From NCBI GenBank assembly GCA_016190145.1, contig JACPRD010000137.1, positions 1-64,000 of the forward strand: a stretch of DNA of 64,000 bases, written 5' to 3'. Source of the DNA: Planctomycetota bacterium (lineage in GTDB: Bacteria; Planctomycetota; MHYJ01; WSZJ01). This document shows, piece after piece, positions 50,176-58,647 of this stretch. The notes beneath the pieces are model-generated. The model did no database searches, was not told the origin of the DNA, and was given only the letters and a program-made list of their open reading frames with translations. The position numbers were made by a program, and so were the translations under genes. How positions within the stretch are numbered: position 1 is the first letter of the stretch; the number at the start of each line of letters is the position of its first letter.

Positions 50176-51209
50176 TATTTCACCCTCTCCACCGCGACGG
50201 CCCGCAGCGTCACGGCGCCGTTCTGCAGGTCCTTCCCGTCGAACTCCCACGTCGCCACCCGCGCGTCCGCCGGATCCGGCGTCGAGTTGCCGCCGACGAC
50301 GTTGCCGGGGAAGCGGACTCGGAGTTTGAATCGGTCGTCGGTGGCGGCGGAGCCGGAGCGGACGGCGTAGTCTTCGGAGGCGTAGGCTTCGGCGAACCCG
50401 CCGTGCTTCTTCACGGAGGCGACGGACCCGCAGGCCTCGATGGCCGCGCGCCGCGAACCCGTGAGGAAATCGGTCGCGAACTTCACGCGGTCAGCCTCCG
50501 GGAGTTTCATCCAGGTCGCGACGGCCTCGGTCACCTTCGGCCCGCTCAGCGCCTCCCGGTAGACGCCCCCGACCTTCGAGAGCAGCTGCACGCGGTCCTC
50601 CCAGCCGACTCCGTTCCGGCGGCTCCAGGCGTCCACGACGCGCCACGCGAGCGCCATCTGTTTTTCGATTTCGGAGGAAGCGGCCATCTCGAAGAACCGG
50701 GTGGATTCGGCCTCCGACAGGGAGCTCAGCCCGCCCTTGTTCATCTTCTCGAGGAGCCGGCCCATTTCCGGCTCGTTGAGCATGGCGTCGTTCAGGCGCG
50801 TCACGTCCGCGGAGACGGTCCGGGGCCAGGTCCGCTCGAACTCGTAGATGCGCAGGTCGCCCTCGCGGCGGACGGTCAATTTCGTCGTGGCGTGCAGGGC
50901 GCGATCGCGGTCGGGGAAATCGGCGGGGGCGAAGCAGTCAGGCAGGGCGTTGAGGTCGGCGAGGGTCCTGGTCGCGCGCCAGATGAACCTCTCGGACGGG
51001 CCCTTGTCGTTGTTCGTCGCCTCGCGGCGCTTTTCGACGGTCCAGCCGTCGCCGGCGGGGAAGTGCAGGGTGTCGTCAAAGTCGCCGGGGTCGCCGCGGT
51101 ACGTGAGCACGAGCTCGGCGCCGCCGTTCGAGTTGACGACGATTTCCTCCTCGCGCTCGAGGCAGCCGCAGAGGGCGAGGAGGGCAAGAAGGGTTGTCCA
51201 GCGGGTCAT
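50175..51209 (-). CDS. Predicted lipoprotein co-transcribed with ECF sigma factor
   Basis: 344 residues from the ATG at 51209 (AGGAGA just upstream). Lipoprotein signal RWTTLLALLALCGC with lipobox Cys. The mature part begins EEEIVVNSNGGAELVLTYRG, a beta strand pattern as in LppM-like outer or inner-leaflet lipoproteins, followed by a helical middle (NDAMLNEPEMGRLLEKMNKG, EIEKQMALAWRVVDAW) and a final strand-rich part. No enzyme motif was seen. Position in front of the sigma/anti-sigma pair suggests a role in signal input or as the main target of that regulon. Confidence 0.7.
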   Translation of the reverse strand: MTRWTTLLALLALCGCLEREEEIVVNSNGGAELVLTYRGDPGDFDDTLHFPAGDGWTVEKRREATNNDKGPSERFIWRATRTLADLNALPDCFAPADFPDRDRALHATTKLTVRREGDLRIYEFERTWPRTVSADVTRLNDAMLNEPEMGRLLEKMNKGGLSSLSEAESTRFFEMAASSEIEKQMALAWRVVDAWSRRNGVGWEDRVQLLSKVGGVYREALSGPKVTEAVATWMKLPEADRVKFATDFLTGSRRAAIEACGSVASVKKHGGFAEAYASEDYAVRSGSAATDDRFKLRVRFPGNVVGGNSTPDPADARVATWEFDGKDLQNGAVTLRAVAVERVK

Positions 51210-51475
51210 GGGGTTTCTCCTTTCTGTAAGTATGACGCGCGGGGGTGTGCGGACAACGACAGGAATCGGGAACGTGAGGTGGGCCGTACCAACCCACCCC
51301 CCCTTTTTCGAAGTGCGGGCGCGCCACAGGCGCGCCCGCACCCCGCGAAACGATCCCCTCCTTGAGCGTCACCCCCTTTTCATCCCTCCCATGTCCGATT
51401 TCTTCACACTCGCCGTTGACCCCGTCGATTAATGTCATTAACCTTACTCCCGGAAGTTCCTCGCGGGAGACCGGC

Positions 51476-53521
51476 ATGCGCATCGGCATCGACGTGGGCG
51501 GGACGTTCACCGACATCATCGGGATCGACGGCCGCGGGCGCATCACGGTCCGCAAAATCTACACCACGCCGGCCGACCCGTCCGAAGGCGTCGTCGCCGG
51601 CATCGACAAGCTGCTCAAGGCCGCGGGTGCGACGGCGCGCGACGCCGAAACGGTCGTGCACGGCACGACCATCGGCACGAACGCGCTCCTGACGCGGAAC
51701 GGCGTCCGGACCGGCTTGCTCACTACCGAGGGGTTCCGCGACGTCCTCGAAATCGGCCGCGTCCAGCGCCCCCCGGAGGGGCTGTACGACTTCAACGTCG
51801 ACAACCCGCCGCCGCTCGTGCCCCGGGCGCTTCGCCTCGAGGCCGTCGAACGGATCGGGAGCCGCGGCGAAGTCGTCACGCCCCTCGACGAGGAATCGGT
51901 CGCCCGGGCGGCGGAGACGTTCCGGAACGAAGGCGTCCGCGCGGTCGCCGTCTGCTTCCTCTTCTCCTTCCTCAACACCGCCCACGAGCGCCGCGCGCGG
52001 GAAATCCTGCAGTCGAAACTGCCCGGCGAGTTCGTGTCGCTCTCGAGCGACGTCTGTCCGGAATTCCGTGAGTATGAACGCACGTCGACCGTCGTGATCA
52101 GCGCGTACCTGGCGCCTATCGTCGAAGCCTACGTCGATCGGCTCTCGAGCCGCCTCGGCGACCGGTTCCCCGATACTCAGCTCCGCCTCGTCCAGGCCAA
52201 CGGCGGCGCCATGCGCGCGGCCGCGGCGAAAGGCCGGGCCGTGCACCTCGTGAACAGCGGTCCCGCCGGAGGCGCGACCGCCGCGGCGTTCCTCGGGCGC
52301 GCGGTTGACGAGCCGAAAATCGTCGCCGTGGACATGGGCGGCACGTCCTTCGACATCTCCATCATCGACGAGGGAATGGCGCACGTCACCACCACCGCGA
52401 AGTTCGACGGGTACCCCATCAAGATCGCCATGGACGACGTCAACGTCATCGGCGCAGGAGGCGGCTCCATCGCCTGGGTCGACCGCGGCGGCGCCCTCTC
52501 CGTCGGCCCCCAGAGCGCTTCCAGCGTGCCCGGTCCCGCGTGCTACGGGCGGGGCGGGGAAGAGCCGACCGTGACCGACGCGAACGTCGTCCTCGGGCGG
52601 ATCAGCCCGGAGTACTTCCTCGGAGGCGAGATCGAGCTGCGGAAGGACCTCGCGGAGAAGGCCGTTCGCCAGAGGCTGAGCGGCCCGCTCGGGCTCGGCC
52701 TGGAAGAAGCGGCGCTCGGCGTGCTGCGCGTCGTGAACGCGAACATGGCGAAGGGGATCAACGCGAAGACGGTCCAGCGCGGGCAGGACCTGCGGGAGTT
52801 CGCGCTCGTCGCGTTCGGCGGCGCGGGGCCGCTTCATGCGGTCGAAATGGCGCAGGATCTGAACATGAAGCGCGTGATCGTTCCGCCGTTCCCGGGGGCG
52901 TTCTCGGCGTTCGGGCTGCTGGTGGCGGACACGCGGCACGACTTCACGCGGACGGTGATGAAGGAGGAGATCGACCCGGCGTGGCTGGGCGAGGCGTTCG
53001 GGGAGCTGGAGAAGAAGGGGGTGGCGGAGCTGGAGGCGGACGGGATTGCGAAGAAGGAGCGGCGGATTCTCTGGTCGGCGGACCTGCGATTCGAAGGGCA
53101 GTCGTACGAACTGAACGTTCCCGTCGAGCGGAAGGCGAAGCCCGACGTGAAGACGATGCTCGCCGCGTTCGACGCGCTGCACGAGCGCATCTACGCCTTC
53201 AAATCCGTCGACGAGCGGACCGTGCTGGTGAACATCCGCGTCACCGCGATCGGCGTTTCCCCCGAGGTCGAGCTGCCGCGGCCGGCGAAAGGCACGAAGG
53301 ACGCGCGGGCGGCTTCGAAAGGGAGGCGGAGGGTCTTCTTCGCGGGGGCGGGGTGGACGGAGGCTGCGATCTACGAGCGCTCGAAGCTCAAGGCCGGAAA
53401 CGCGGTCGCCGGTCCCGCCGTCGTCGAGGAGGAAATCTCCTGCACCGTGGTCCCTCCCGGGACCTCGCTCCGGGTCGACGCGCTCGGCAACCTCGTCGTG
53501 GACCTCCGGGAGGGCAAATGA
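51476..53521 (+). CDS. hyuA: HyuA-type ATP-dependent hydantoinase/carboxylase, A subunit
   Basis: 681 residues. Hydantoinase A family: IGIDVGGTFTDIIGID (ATP-binding, residues 3-18), HGTTIGTNALLTRNG, SDVCPEFREYERTSTVV, the second phosphate motif AVDMGGTSFDISI, GPACYGRGGEEPTVTDAN, and FGGAGPLHA. Relatives include 5-oxoprolinase, N-methylhydantoinase, and acetone/acetophenone carboxylases; all use ATP to activate a carbonyl or amide oxygen. The ATG at 51476 is the family-typical start. It overlaps hyuB by ATGA, then V4R and acyl-CoA dehydrogenase genes follow, so this may be a carboxylase for a ketone linked to aromatic breakdown rather than hydantoin use. That is inference from context. Confidence 0.88.
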   Translation: MRIGIDVGGTFTDIIGIDGRGRITVRKIYTTPADPSEGVVAGIDKLLKAAGATARDAETVVHGTTIGTNALLTRNGVRTGLLTTEGFRDVLEIGRVQRPPEGLYDFNVDNPPPLVPRALRLEAVERIGSRGEVVTPLDEESVARAAETFRNEGVRAVAVCFLFSFLNTAHERRAREILQSKLPGEFVSLSSDVCPEFREYERTSTVVISAYLAPIVEAYVDRLSSRLGDRFPDTQLRLVQANGGAMRAAAAKGRAVHLVNSGPAGGATAAAFLGRAVDEPKIVAVDMGGTSFDISIIDEGMAHVTTTAKFDGYPIKIAMDDVNVIGAGGGSIAWVDRGGALSVGPQSASSVPGPACYGRGGEEPTVTDANVVLGRISPEYFLGGEIELRKDLAEKAVRQRLSGPLGLGLEEAALGVLRVVNANMAKGINAKTVQRGQDLREFALVAFGGAGPLHAVEMAQDLNMKRVIVPPFPGAFSAFGLLVADTRHDFTRTVMKEEIDPAWLGEAFGELEKKGVAELEADGIAKKERRILWSADLRFEGQSYELNVPVERKAKPDVKTMLAAFDALHERIYAFKSVDERTVLVNIRVTAIGVSPEVELPRPAKGTKDARAASKGRRRVFFAGAGWTEAAIYERSKLKAGNAVAGPAVVEEEISCTVVPPGTSLRVDALGNLVVDLREGK

Positions 53522-55158
53522 AAATCGATCCGGTCACCACCCAGGTCCTCCGCTTCCGCATGGAGTCCATCGCGGACGAAATGGGCTACACGCTCGTGCG
53601 CACGTCGCGTTCGACGGTCATCAAGGAGATCGAGGACATCTCGTGCGCCGTGTTCGACCGGCGCGGGCGGACCATCGCGCAGGGGCACCACGCGCCGATG
53701 CTGCTCACGGGATTCGAGTTCACGATGGCGGCGCTGCTCGAGCGGGTGAAGGACTGGTCCGAGGGGGACGTCGTGCTCTCGAACGATCCCTACCTGGGCG
53801 GGCAGCACCTGACGGACCTGCAGACGTTCTCGCCGGTGTTCCACAAGGGGAAGATCGCCGGATTCGTCGGCAACATCGCGCACCATTCGGACGTGGGCGG
53901 GTCGGCGCCGGGGACGGTGACAGGCGGGCTCACGGAGATCTACCAGGAGGGGCTGCGGCTCCCGATGGTGAAGCTCTACGTCGCGGGAAAAGAAAACCCC
54001 GACATCTTCGGCATTCTCCGCGCGAACATCCGCGTCCCCGACAAGACGCTCGGCGACCTGCGCGCGCAGGCGGCGGCGGGATTCGTGGGGGTCAGGCGCT
54101 TCAAGGAGGCCCTCGACCGCTACGGCGTCGAGACGGTGGAGGCCGCTACGGAAGCGCTCATGGGGCATTCGGAGCGGCGGCTCCGCGCGGCGCTCGCGGA
54201 AATCCCCGACGGGACGTACTCCGGCGAGGACTACGTCGACGACGACGGCATCACGGACGCGCCGATCCGGATCTGCGTGAACGTACGCAAGAAGGGCGAC
54301 GGCGCGACGATCGATTTCACCGGCACGAGCCCGCAGGTCACGGGCAACCTGAACTGCCCGATCGCGACGACGCACGCGGCCGTCTACTACGCGCTCATCG
54401 CCGTCCTCGACCCGCGCGTGCCGCCGAATTCGGGCTGCTACCGGCCCTTCAAGGTCGAAGCCGAGCCCGGCCTCGCCGTGAACCCGCGGCCGCCCGGCGC
54501 GGTCCAGGCCCGCACGAACACCTCGCAGAAAGTCTCCGAAGCCACGCTGCGCGCCCTCGCTCATGCGCTTCCCGACAAAGTCACCGCCGGCTCGCACGGC
54601 AACATCATGACGAACGCGTTCAGCGGGTGGTACGCGGGGACGCGCAAGCGGTACGTGTGCATCGAGATCCAGGGGGGCGGGGCCGGCGCGCGTCCGACGA
54701 AGGACGGGTGCGACGGGCAGGACTCGCACCTCGCGCGGTTCATGAACACGCCGACGGAGGCGCAGGAGCTGGAGTATCCGCTGCGCGTCGAGCGGTACGA
54801 GTTCATTCCGGACACGGGCGGGGCGGGGAAGTTCCGGGGCGCGCTCGCGCTTCGGCGCGACATCCGGGCGCTGGCGGACATGACGTTTTCGCGGTACGCG
54901 GACCGCCAGAAGTTTCCGCCGTTCGGCGTCCTCGGCGGCAAGGACGGCGCCTGCGGGGAGACGCGGATCAACGGGGAGAAGGCGCGCGCGAAGGGGATCG
55001 ATCGGCTCAAGGCGGGCGACGTCGTGAGCCTGCGCACGCCGGGGGCGGGGGGGTACGGGGATCCGAAGGAACGGGATCCGGAGCTGGTGAAGCGGGACGT
55101 GCGGGACGGCAAAGTGACGCCGGCGGCGGCGCGGCGCGATTACGGGGTGCAGCCATGA
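53518..55158 (+). CDS. hyuB: HyuB-type hydantoinase/carboxylase, B subunit
   Basis: 546 residues. Hydantoinase B family: VLRFRMESIADEMGYTLVRTSRS, EDISCAVFDRRGRTIAQGHHAPMLL, VVLSNDPYLGGQHLTDLQTF, FVGNIAHHSDVGGSAPG (metal-binding His pair), IDFTGTSPQVTGNLNCP, and the C-terminal LRTPGAGGYGDP. It forms the complex with HyuA that binds the substrate and metal. It overlaps hyuA (ATGA 53518-53521) and the V4R gene (ATGA 55155-55158), so stoichiometric co-expression is expected. Acetone/acetophenone carboxylases need additional small subunits; none is adjacent, leaving oxoprolinase/hydantoinase activity an open alternative. Confidence 0.88.
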   Translation: MKIDPVTTQVLRFRMESIADEMGYTLVRTSRSTVIKEIEDISCAVFDRRGRTIAQGHHAPMLLTGFEFTMAALLERVKDWSEGDVVLSNDPYLGGQHLTDLQTFSPVFHKGKIAGFVGNIAHHSDVGGSAPGTVTGGLTEIYQEGLRLPMVKLYVAGKENPDIFGILRANIRVPDKTLGDLRAQAAAGFVGVRRFKEALDRYGVETVEAATEALMGHSERRLRAALAEIPDGTYSGEDYVDDDGITDAPIRICVNVRKKGDGATIDFTGTSPQVTGNLNCPIATTHAAVYYALIAVLDPRVPPNSGCYRPFKVEAEPGLAVNPRPPGAVQARTNTSQKVSEATLRALAHALPDKVTAGSHGNIMTNAFSGWYAGTRKRYVCIEIQGGGAGARPTKDGCDGQDSHLARFMNTPTEAQELEYPLRVERYEFIPDTGGAGKFRGALALRRDIRALADMTFSRYADRQKFPPFGVLGGKDGACGETRINGEKARAKGIDRLKAGDVVSLRTPGAGGYGDPKERDPELVKRDVRDGKVTPAAARRDYGVQP

Positions 55159-55649
55159 TCGATGGTCTCGAGTTCGGGCAGGGGCGCATTCAACTGCGGG
55201 GCGTGCGGTTCCTCCTCATCCGCCCGGAGACGATCGTCGGCTTCCAGAAGGCGGTCGAGCGGGAGGCCGGCGACGCGGCGCGGCGGTGCCTGGTCGCGGG
55301 CGGCGTCGAAGGCGGCGGGCGGTCCGCGCGGCGGCTGCGGGACGAGCTGGGCATGAAGGGCCGCGAGGTCGTCGAGGCGATGTGCCGGATGGGAACGGAA
55401 ATCGGATGGGGGCTGTTCCGCGTCGAGCGGTACAGCGACGCCGCGTTCGAGATCGCAATCGCCGACTCGCCCTACGCCGAGGCCTACGGACGGTCGACGG
55501 TGCCGGTCTGCCATTTCCTCGCAGGGGTCGTGAAAGGGATCGGGGAAGCGGTGTACGGCGCCGCGGGGGCGGCGGAGTCGTCGTGCGCGAGCGCCGGGTC
55601 GCGCGAGTGCAGGTTCGTCGCGACCGCGGCGCCCGGGCAGTGGAGCTGA
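55155..55649 (+). CDS. Stand-alone V4R-domain protein
   Basis: 164 residues. It ends with the V4R pattern: SPYAEAYGRSTVPVCHFLAG, GIGEAVYG, ESSCASAGSRECRFVATAAPG (Cys pair and CRF, compare CRFVMAPP in the hybrid kinase at 15941). V4R domains bind small hydrophobic or aromatic molecules and regulate in XylR/DmpR, or occur in protochlorophyllide-type reductases (BchJ). No DNA-binding part is attached, so it may be a carrier or sensor module. It overlaps hyuB by ATGA and is two bases from the acyl-CoA dehydrogenase. Its presence ties the operon to aromatic-type substrates. Confidence 0.75.
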   Translation: MIDGLEFGQGRIQLRGVRFLLIRPETIVGFQKAVEREAGDAARRCLVAGGVEGGGRSARRLRDELGMKGREVVEAMCRMGTEIGWGLFRVERYSDAAFEIAIADSPYAEAYGRSTVPVCHFLAGVVKGIGEAVYGAAGAAESSCASAGSRECRFVATAAPGQWS

Positions 55650-55651
55650 GC

Positions 55652-56776
55652 ATGATCGACCTCACGCCGGACGAAGTCGACTTCCGCGCCTCGGTCGCGC
55701 GGTTCGTGGAAGAGGCCATCGTTCCGTCGGCGGCGGCGCTCGACGAGCGCGGAGACTTTCCGCGCGAACTCTTCCGGAAAATCGGCCGGCTCGAATATTT
55801 CGGCCTGCGTTATCCGGAGTCCGTGGGGGGAAGCGGCGCGGGCTTCGTGACGTACTGCCTGATGGCCGAGGAGCTGGCGCGCGGCTCGATGAGCGTCGCG
55901 GCGATGACGGCGATGCAGGGGATGATGGCGACGGACTTTCTGTTCCGGCACGGCACGCAGGACCAGCACGATCGGTTCCTCCGTCCGGCGCTGCGCGGAG
56001 AGAAGATCGGTGCGTTCTGCCTGACCGAGCCGGACGCTGGAAGCGACCTCGCGCGGATCGCGACGGCGGCGAAGGAGACGCCGCAGGGGTGGCGGCTGGG
56101 CGGGAGCAAGTTCTGGGTCACGAACGGGACGGTCGCGGATTTCTTCACCGTCGCCGCGACGGTGGACAGATCGAAAGGGCTGAAGGGGCTGAAGTTTTTC
56201 CTCGTGGAGCGCGGCGCGCCCGGGCTGGTCGTCGGGCGGAAGATCAGCACGCTGGGAAACCGGGCCGGCGAGACCACGGAGTTGTCGCTCGACGACACGC
56301 CCGCCGCGAAGCTGGGCGATGCGGGCCTCGAGGACCTCGGGAAGATCCTCGACCAGATCCGCGTCATGACCGGCGCCCTGTCGCTCGGTCTCGCGCGCGC
56401 GGCGCTCGACGAGGCGGTGCGCTACTCGAAGGAGCGCGTCTGCTTCGGCCAGCCGATCGCGAAGCTCCAGGCGCTTCGGCACATGATCGCGCAGTCGTGG
56501 GCGGACCTCGAGGCGTCGCGGCTGGCGGTCTACCACGCCGCGCGCCGGATTGAGCGCGCCGAAAAGTGCGGCCCGGCGGCCGCCGCGGCGAAGCTCGTGG
56601 CGTCCGAGATGGCCAACCGCGTCGCGGACGCGGCGCTGCGCGTCCTGGGCGGCGCGGGGTTTGCGATGGAGCACGCGGCCCAGCGGTACTTCCGCGACGC
56701 GCGGTTCCTGCTGATCGGCGGCGGGACGAGCGAGATCCTCAGGAACGTGATCGCGAAGGACGTGCTGGGGGATTGA
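55652..56776 (+). CDS. Acyl-CoA dehydrogenase
   Basis: 374 residues, FAD-dependent acyl-CoA dehydrogenase fold. Motifs: AFCLTEPDAGSDLARI (FAD/substrate), FWVTNGTVADFFTVAA, the central GALSLGLARAALDEAVRYSKERVCFGQPIAKLQ (split over residues ~246-278), and C-terminal LLIGGGTSEILRNVIAKD. The catalytic Glu of MCAD-type enzymes (YEGT) reads Gly here (IGGGT), so the base would have to be at the alternative position used by isovaleryl- or long-chain types. The substrate is unknown; glutaryl-CoA, pimelyl-CoA or a CoA ester from the Hyu step are possibilities. Its TGA stop is the left end of the E-family foldback. Confidence 0.87.
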   Translation: MIDLTPDEVDFRASVARFVEEAIVPSAAALDERGDFPRELFRKIGRLEYFGLRYPESVGGSGAGFVTYCLMAEELARGSMSVAAMTAMQGMMATDFLFRHGTQDQHDRFLRPALRGEKIGAFCLTEPDAGSDLARIATAAKETPQGWRLGGSKFWVTNGTVADFFTVAATVDRSKGLKGLKFFLVERGAPGLVVGRKISTLGNRAGETTELSLDDTPAAKLGDAGLEDLGKILDQIRVMTGALSLGLARAALDEAVRYSKERVCFGQPIAKLQALRHMIAQSWADLEASRLAVYHAARRIERAEKCGPAAAAAKLVASEMANRVADAALRVLGGAGFAMEHAAQRYFRDARFLLIGGGTSEILRNVIAKDVLGD

Positions 56777-56860
56777 GAGCGCGAGAAAAATTCGATCTTC
56801 GGCGCGGTCGGACCTCGCTCACCCCGACCGCTCCTGCGATCGGGTTGTTTCGCGCTCTCA
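56774..56860. repeat. E-family foldback element, copy 2, with both neighbours' stop codons
   Basis: TGAGAGCGCGA (56774-56784) is inverted in TTTCGCGCTCTCA (56848-56860). Centre words GCGGTCGGACCTCGCTC and ACCCCGACCGC are complementary and match copy 1. The acyl-CoA dehydrogenase stop (56774-56776) and the PIN-gene stop (56860-56858) are the two end TGA triplets. Confidence 0.85.
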
Positions 56861-57247
56861 GGGCCGGATCAGATCCAGTCCCTGGACCGCGTCGAAATCC
56901 GAGTCGAACGAGATCAGCACGGAACCGCTTTCGATCGCGTGAGCGGCGATCCAGACGTCGTTGGTCGGAAGCGGTCTGCCGGAGCGGCGAAGCCCGAAGG
57001 CGACGATGCCGAACCGTTCGCAGGTCGCGCGGGTCACGGGCAGGAAAGCGACCTGCGGCTCCGCCAGAAAATCGTCGAGCAACTCCATGTTGCGGCGGAA
57101 GCGGCCGCCGTTCCGGAAACCGTAGAGCAGCTCGCCGACGACGACCGCGGACATGACGACGCCCTCGGCCCTCCGGACGAGTTTCTCCACGGCCGGGCTG
57201 CCCGTCTGCATCGCCGACCAGGCGTTCGTATCGAGGAGAATCCTCAT
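56858..57247 (-). CDS. PIN-domain ribonuclease toxin (VapC-like)
   Basis: 129 residues with the PIN pattern: RILLDTNAW (Asp6), MSAVVVGELLYGF (Glu), TNDVWIAAHAIE (Asp) and VLISFDSDFDAV (Asp). These four acidic positions bind the metal ion for RNA cleavage. It overlaps the upstream small RHH gene by ATGA, the standard vapBC order. Likely target: tRNA or rRNA, as for VapC proteins in general. Its stop codon lies in the E-family repeat. Confidence 0.85.
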   Translation of the reverse strand: MRILLDTNAWSAMQTGSPAVEKLVRRAEGVVMSAVVVGELLYGFRNGGRFRRNMELLDDFLAEPQVAFLPVTRATCERFGIVAFGLRRSGRPLPTNDVWIAAHAIESGSVLISFDSDFDAVQGLDLIRP

Positions 57248-57501
57248 TTCCAGAGTTCCGCATCGACGCGGGAGAAAATCGAAATCGCCCTGTCGAATGC
57301 CCGGGCTTCCGCCTTCGTCCAGGTGCGGAAATAGCGGTCAAGCGCATGCCCGATCCGCATGCCTGAAGAAGGGTCCGCAAGCGTCGCGGACTTCAACAGG
57401 CGGAGCGCCGCCCGGTTCAGGGAAAGCCCCTCCCGGTCGGCGAGTTCGTGAAGGGCGCGCGCCGTGCTTTCGTCGAGACCCCTGAGTGTGATCGGTTTCA
57501 T
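57244..57501 (-). CDS. Ribbon-helix-helix antitoxin (VapB/FitA-like)
   Basis: 85 residues from an ATG at 57501: TLRGLDESTARALHELADREGLSLNRAALRLLKSA is the ribbon-helix-helix type of DNA-binding antitoxin (first ~40 residues). A basic-acidic tail (DRYFRTWTKAEARAFDRAISIF) would bind the toxin. It is coupled to the PIN toxin by ATGA. A perfect inverted repeat lies just upstream (57520-57540). The frame also starts at ATG 57519 but this would place the start against the operator. Confidence 0.8.
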   Translation of the reverse strand: MKPITLRGLDESTARALHELADREGLSLNRAALRLLKSATLADPSSGMRIGHALDRYFRTWTKAEARAFDRAISIFSRVDAELWK

Positions 57502-57519
57502 GGCCTCGCGATGCCTCAT

Positions 57520-57540
57520 TATGATGCGTTATGCATCATA
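57520..57540. promoter_or_regulatory. Inverted-repeat operator upstream of the VapBC-like module
   Basis: TATGATGC-GTTAT-GCATCATA: an eight-base perfect inverted repeat with a five-base spacer, A+T-rich within G+C-rich DNA, 18 bases upstream of the antitoxin start. Ribbon-helix-helix antitoxins bind such repeats to repress their own operon. Confidence 0.7.
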
Positions 57541-57658
57541 TTACATGAACGGAGGCGCCGCGACAAGCACTCCCGGTGTCGCGGGCATGCACGGATTGCT
57601 GACTTGGGGGTCGTAACTGTGGACAATGCCCGGCACTTCCCGGCTTCAGGGTCGAATC

Positions 57659-58576
57659 ATGTCCGGTCCCTCCACGCACGTCGTCACCGGCGCCACGGGC
57701 TACACGGGCAAGTACATCACGCGCCTGCTGCTGGAACGGGGCGACGCCGTCCGCACGCTCACCGGCCACCCGGACCGGCCGTCCCCGTTCGGGAACCGGG
57801 TCTCGCGGCACGAATTCGACTTCGAGCAGCCCGAACGCATGCTCGATGCGCTCCGCGGCGCCGACACTCTGTTCAATACCTACTGGGTCCGTTTCAATTA
57901 CGGCAACCGCACCTACGAGCGCGCCGTCGCCAACACGAAATGCCTGTTCGAGGCGGCGCGCGAAGCGGGCGTGCGGCGGATCGTGCACGTCTCGATCGCC
58001 AACCCGTCGGCGGACTCGCCCTTCCCGTACTACCGCGGCAAGGCGGAGCTCGAGCGGTTTCTCGGCTGTCTCGGCATCCCGCACGCGATCGTCCGGCCCG
58101 CGGTGATCTTCGGCGACGAGGACATCCTGATCAACAACATGGCCTGGTGCCTGCGCCATTTCCCGTTCTTCGGCGTCCCGGGCGACGGCACGTACCGGAT
58201 GCAGCCGGTGTTCGTGGAGGACATGGCGCGCCACTGCGTCGACGCGGCGGGGCGCGAGGGGAACGAGACGTTCGACGCGTGCGGGCCCGAGATTTTCACG
58301 TTCGACGAATGGCTGCGCGCGATCGCGAAGACGGTCGGCGTGCGCGCGAGGCTCGTGCACCTGCCGAAGAAGCTGGCGTACTGGACCTCGAAGATCGTCG
58401 GCTGGATCGTCGGCGACGTGATCCTCACCTGGGACGAGGTCGGCGGCCTCAGCTCCGGCCTGCTCGAATCCCGGGAGCCCCCGCGCGGGACGACCCGTCT
58501 CACCGACTGGCTCGCGGCTCACGCGAAGAACGCGGGCGGGTCGTACGCCTCCGAGGTCGCGCGGCACTTCCGGTAG
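57659..58576 (+). CDS. NmrA/atypical-SDR NAD(P)-binding protein
   Basis: 305 residues. N-terminal cofactor motif VVTGATGYTGKYI (residues 8-20), NTYWVRFNYGNRTYERAVANTK, IVHVSIANPSADSPFPYYRGKAELE, PHAIVRPAVIFG and QPVFVEDMARHCVDA. The YYRGK stretch is the SDR YxxxK pattern, so redox activity is possible. Atypical SDRs of this kind include subunits linked to NADH dehydrogenase (NDUFA9-like) and quinone or isoflavone-type reductases. No operon partner; transcribed alone on the plus strand. Physiological substrate unknown. Confidence 0.8.
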   Translation: MSGPSTHVVTGATGYTGKYITRLLLERGDAVRTLTGHPDRPSPFGNRVSRHEFDFEQPERMLDALRGADTLFNTYWVRFNYGNRTYERAVANTKCLFEAAREAGVRRIVHVSIANPSADSPFPYYRGKAELERFLGCLGIPHAIVRPAVIFGDEDILINNMAWCLRHFPFFGVPGDGTYRMQPVFVEDMARHCVDAAGREGNETFDACGPEIFTFDEWLRAIAKTVGVRARLVHLPKKLAYWTSKIVGWIVGDVILTWDEVGGLSSGLLESREPPRGTTRLTDWLAAHAKNAGGSYASEVARHFR

Positions 58577-58647
58577 CCGCACGACCGGGCTGGCTGATTC
58601 CGCTCCCCGGTTCGATCGTTTCTCACGCTATCTTGAAAATAGCCCGT

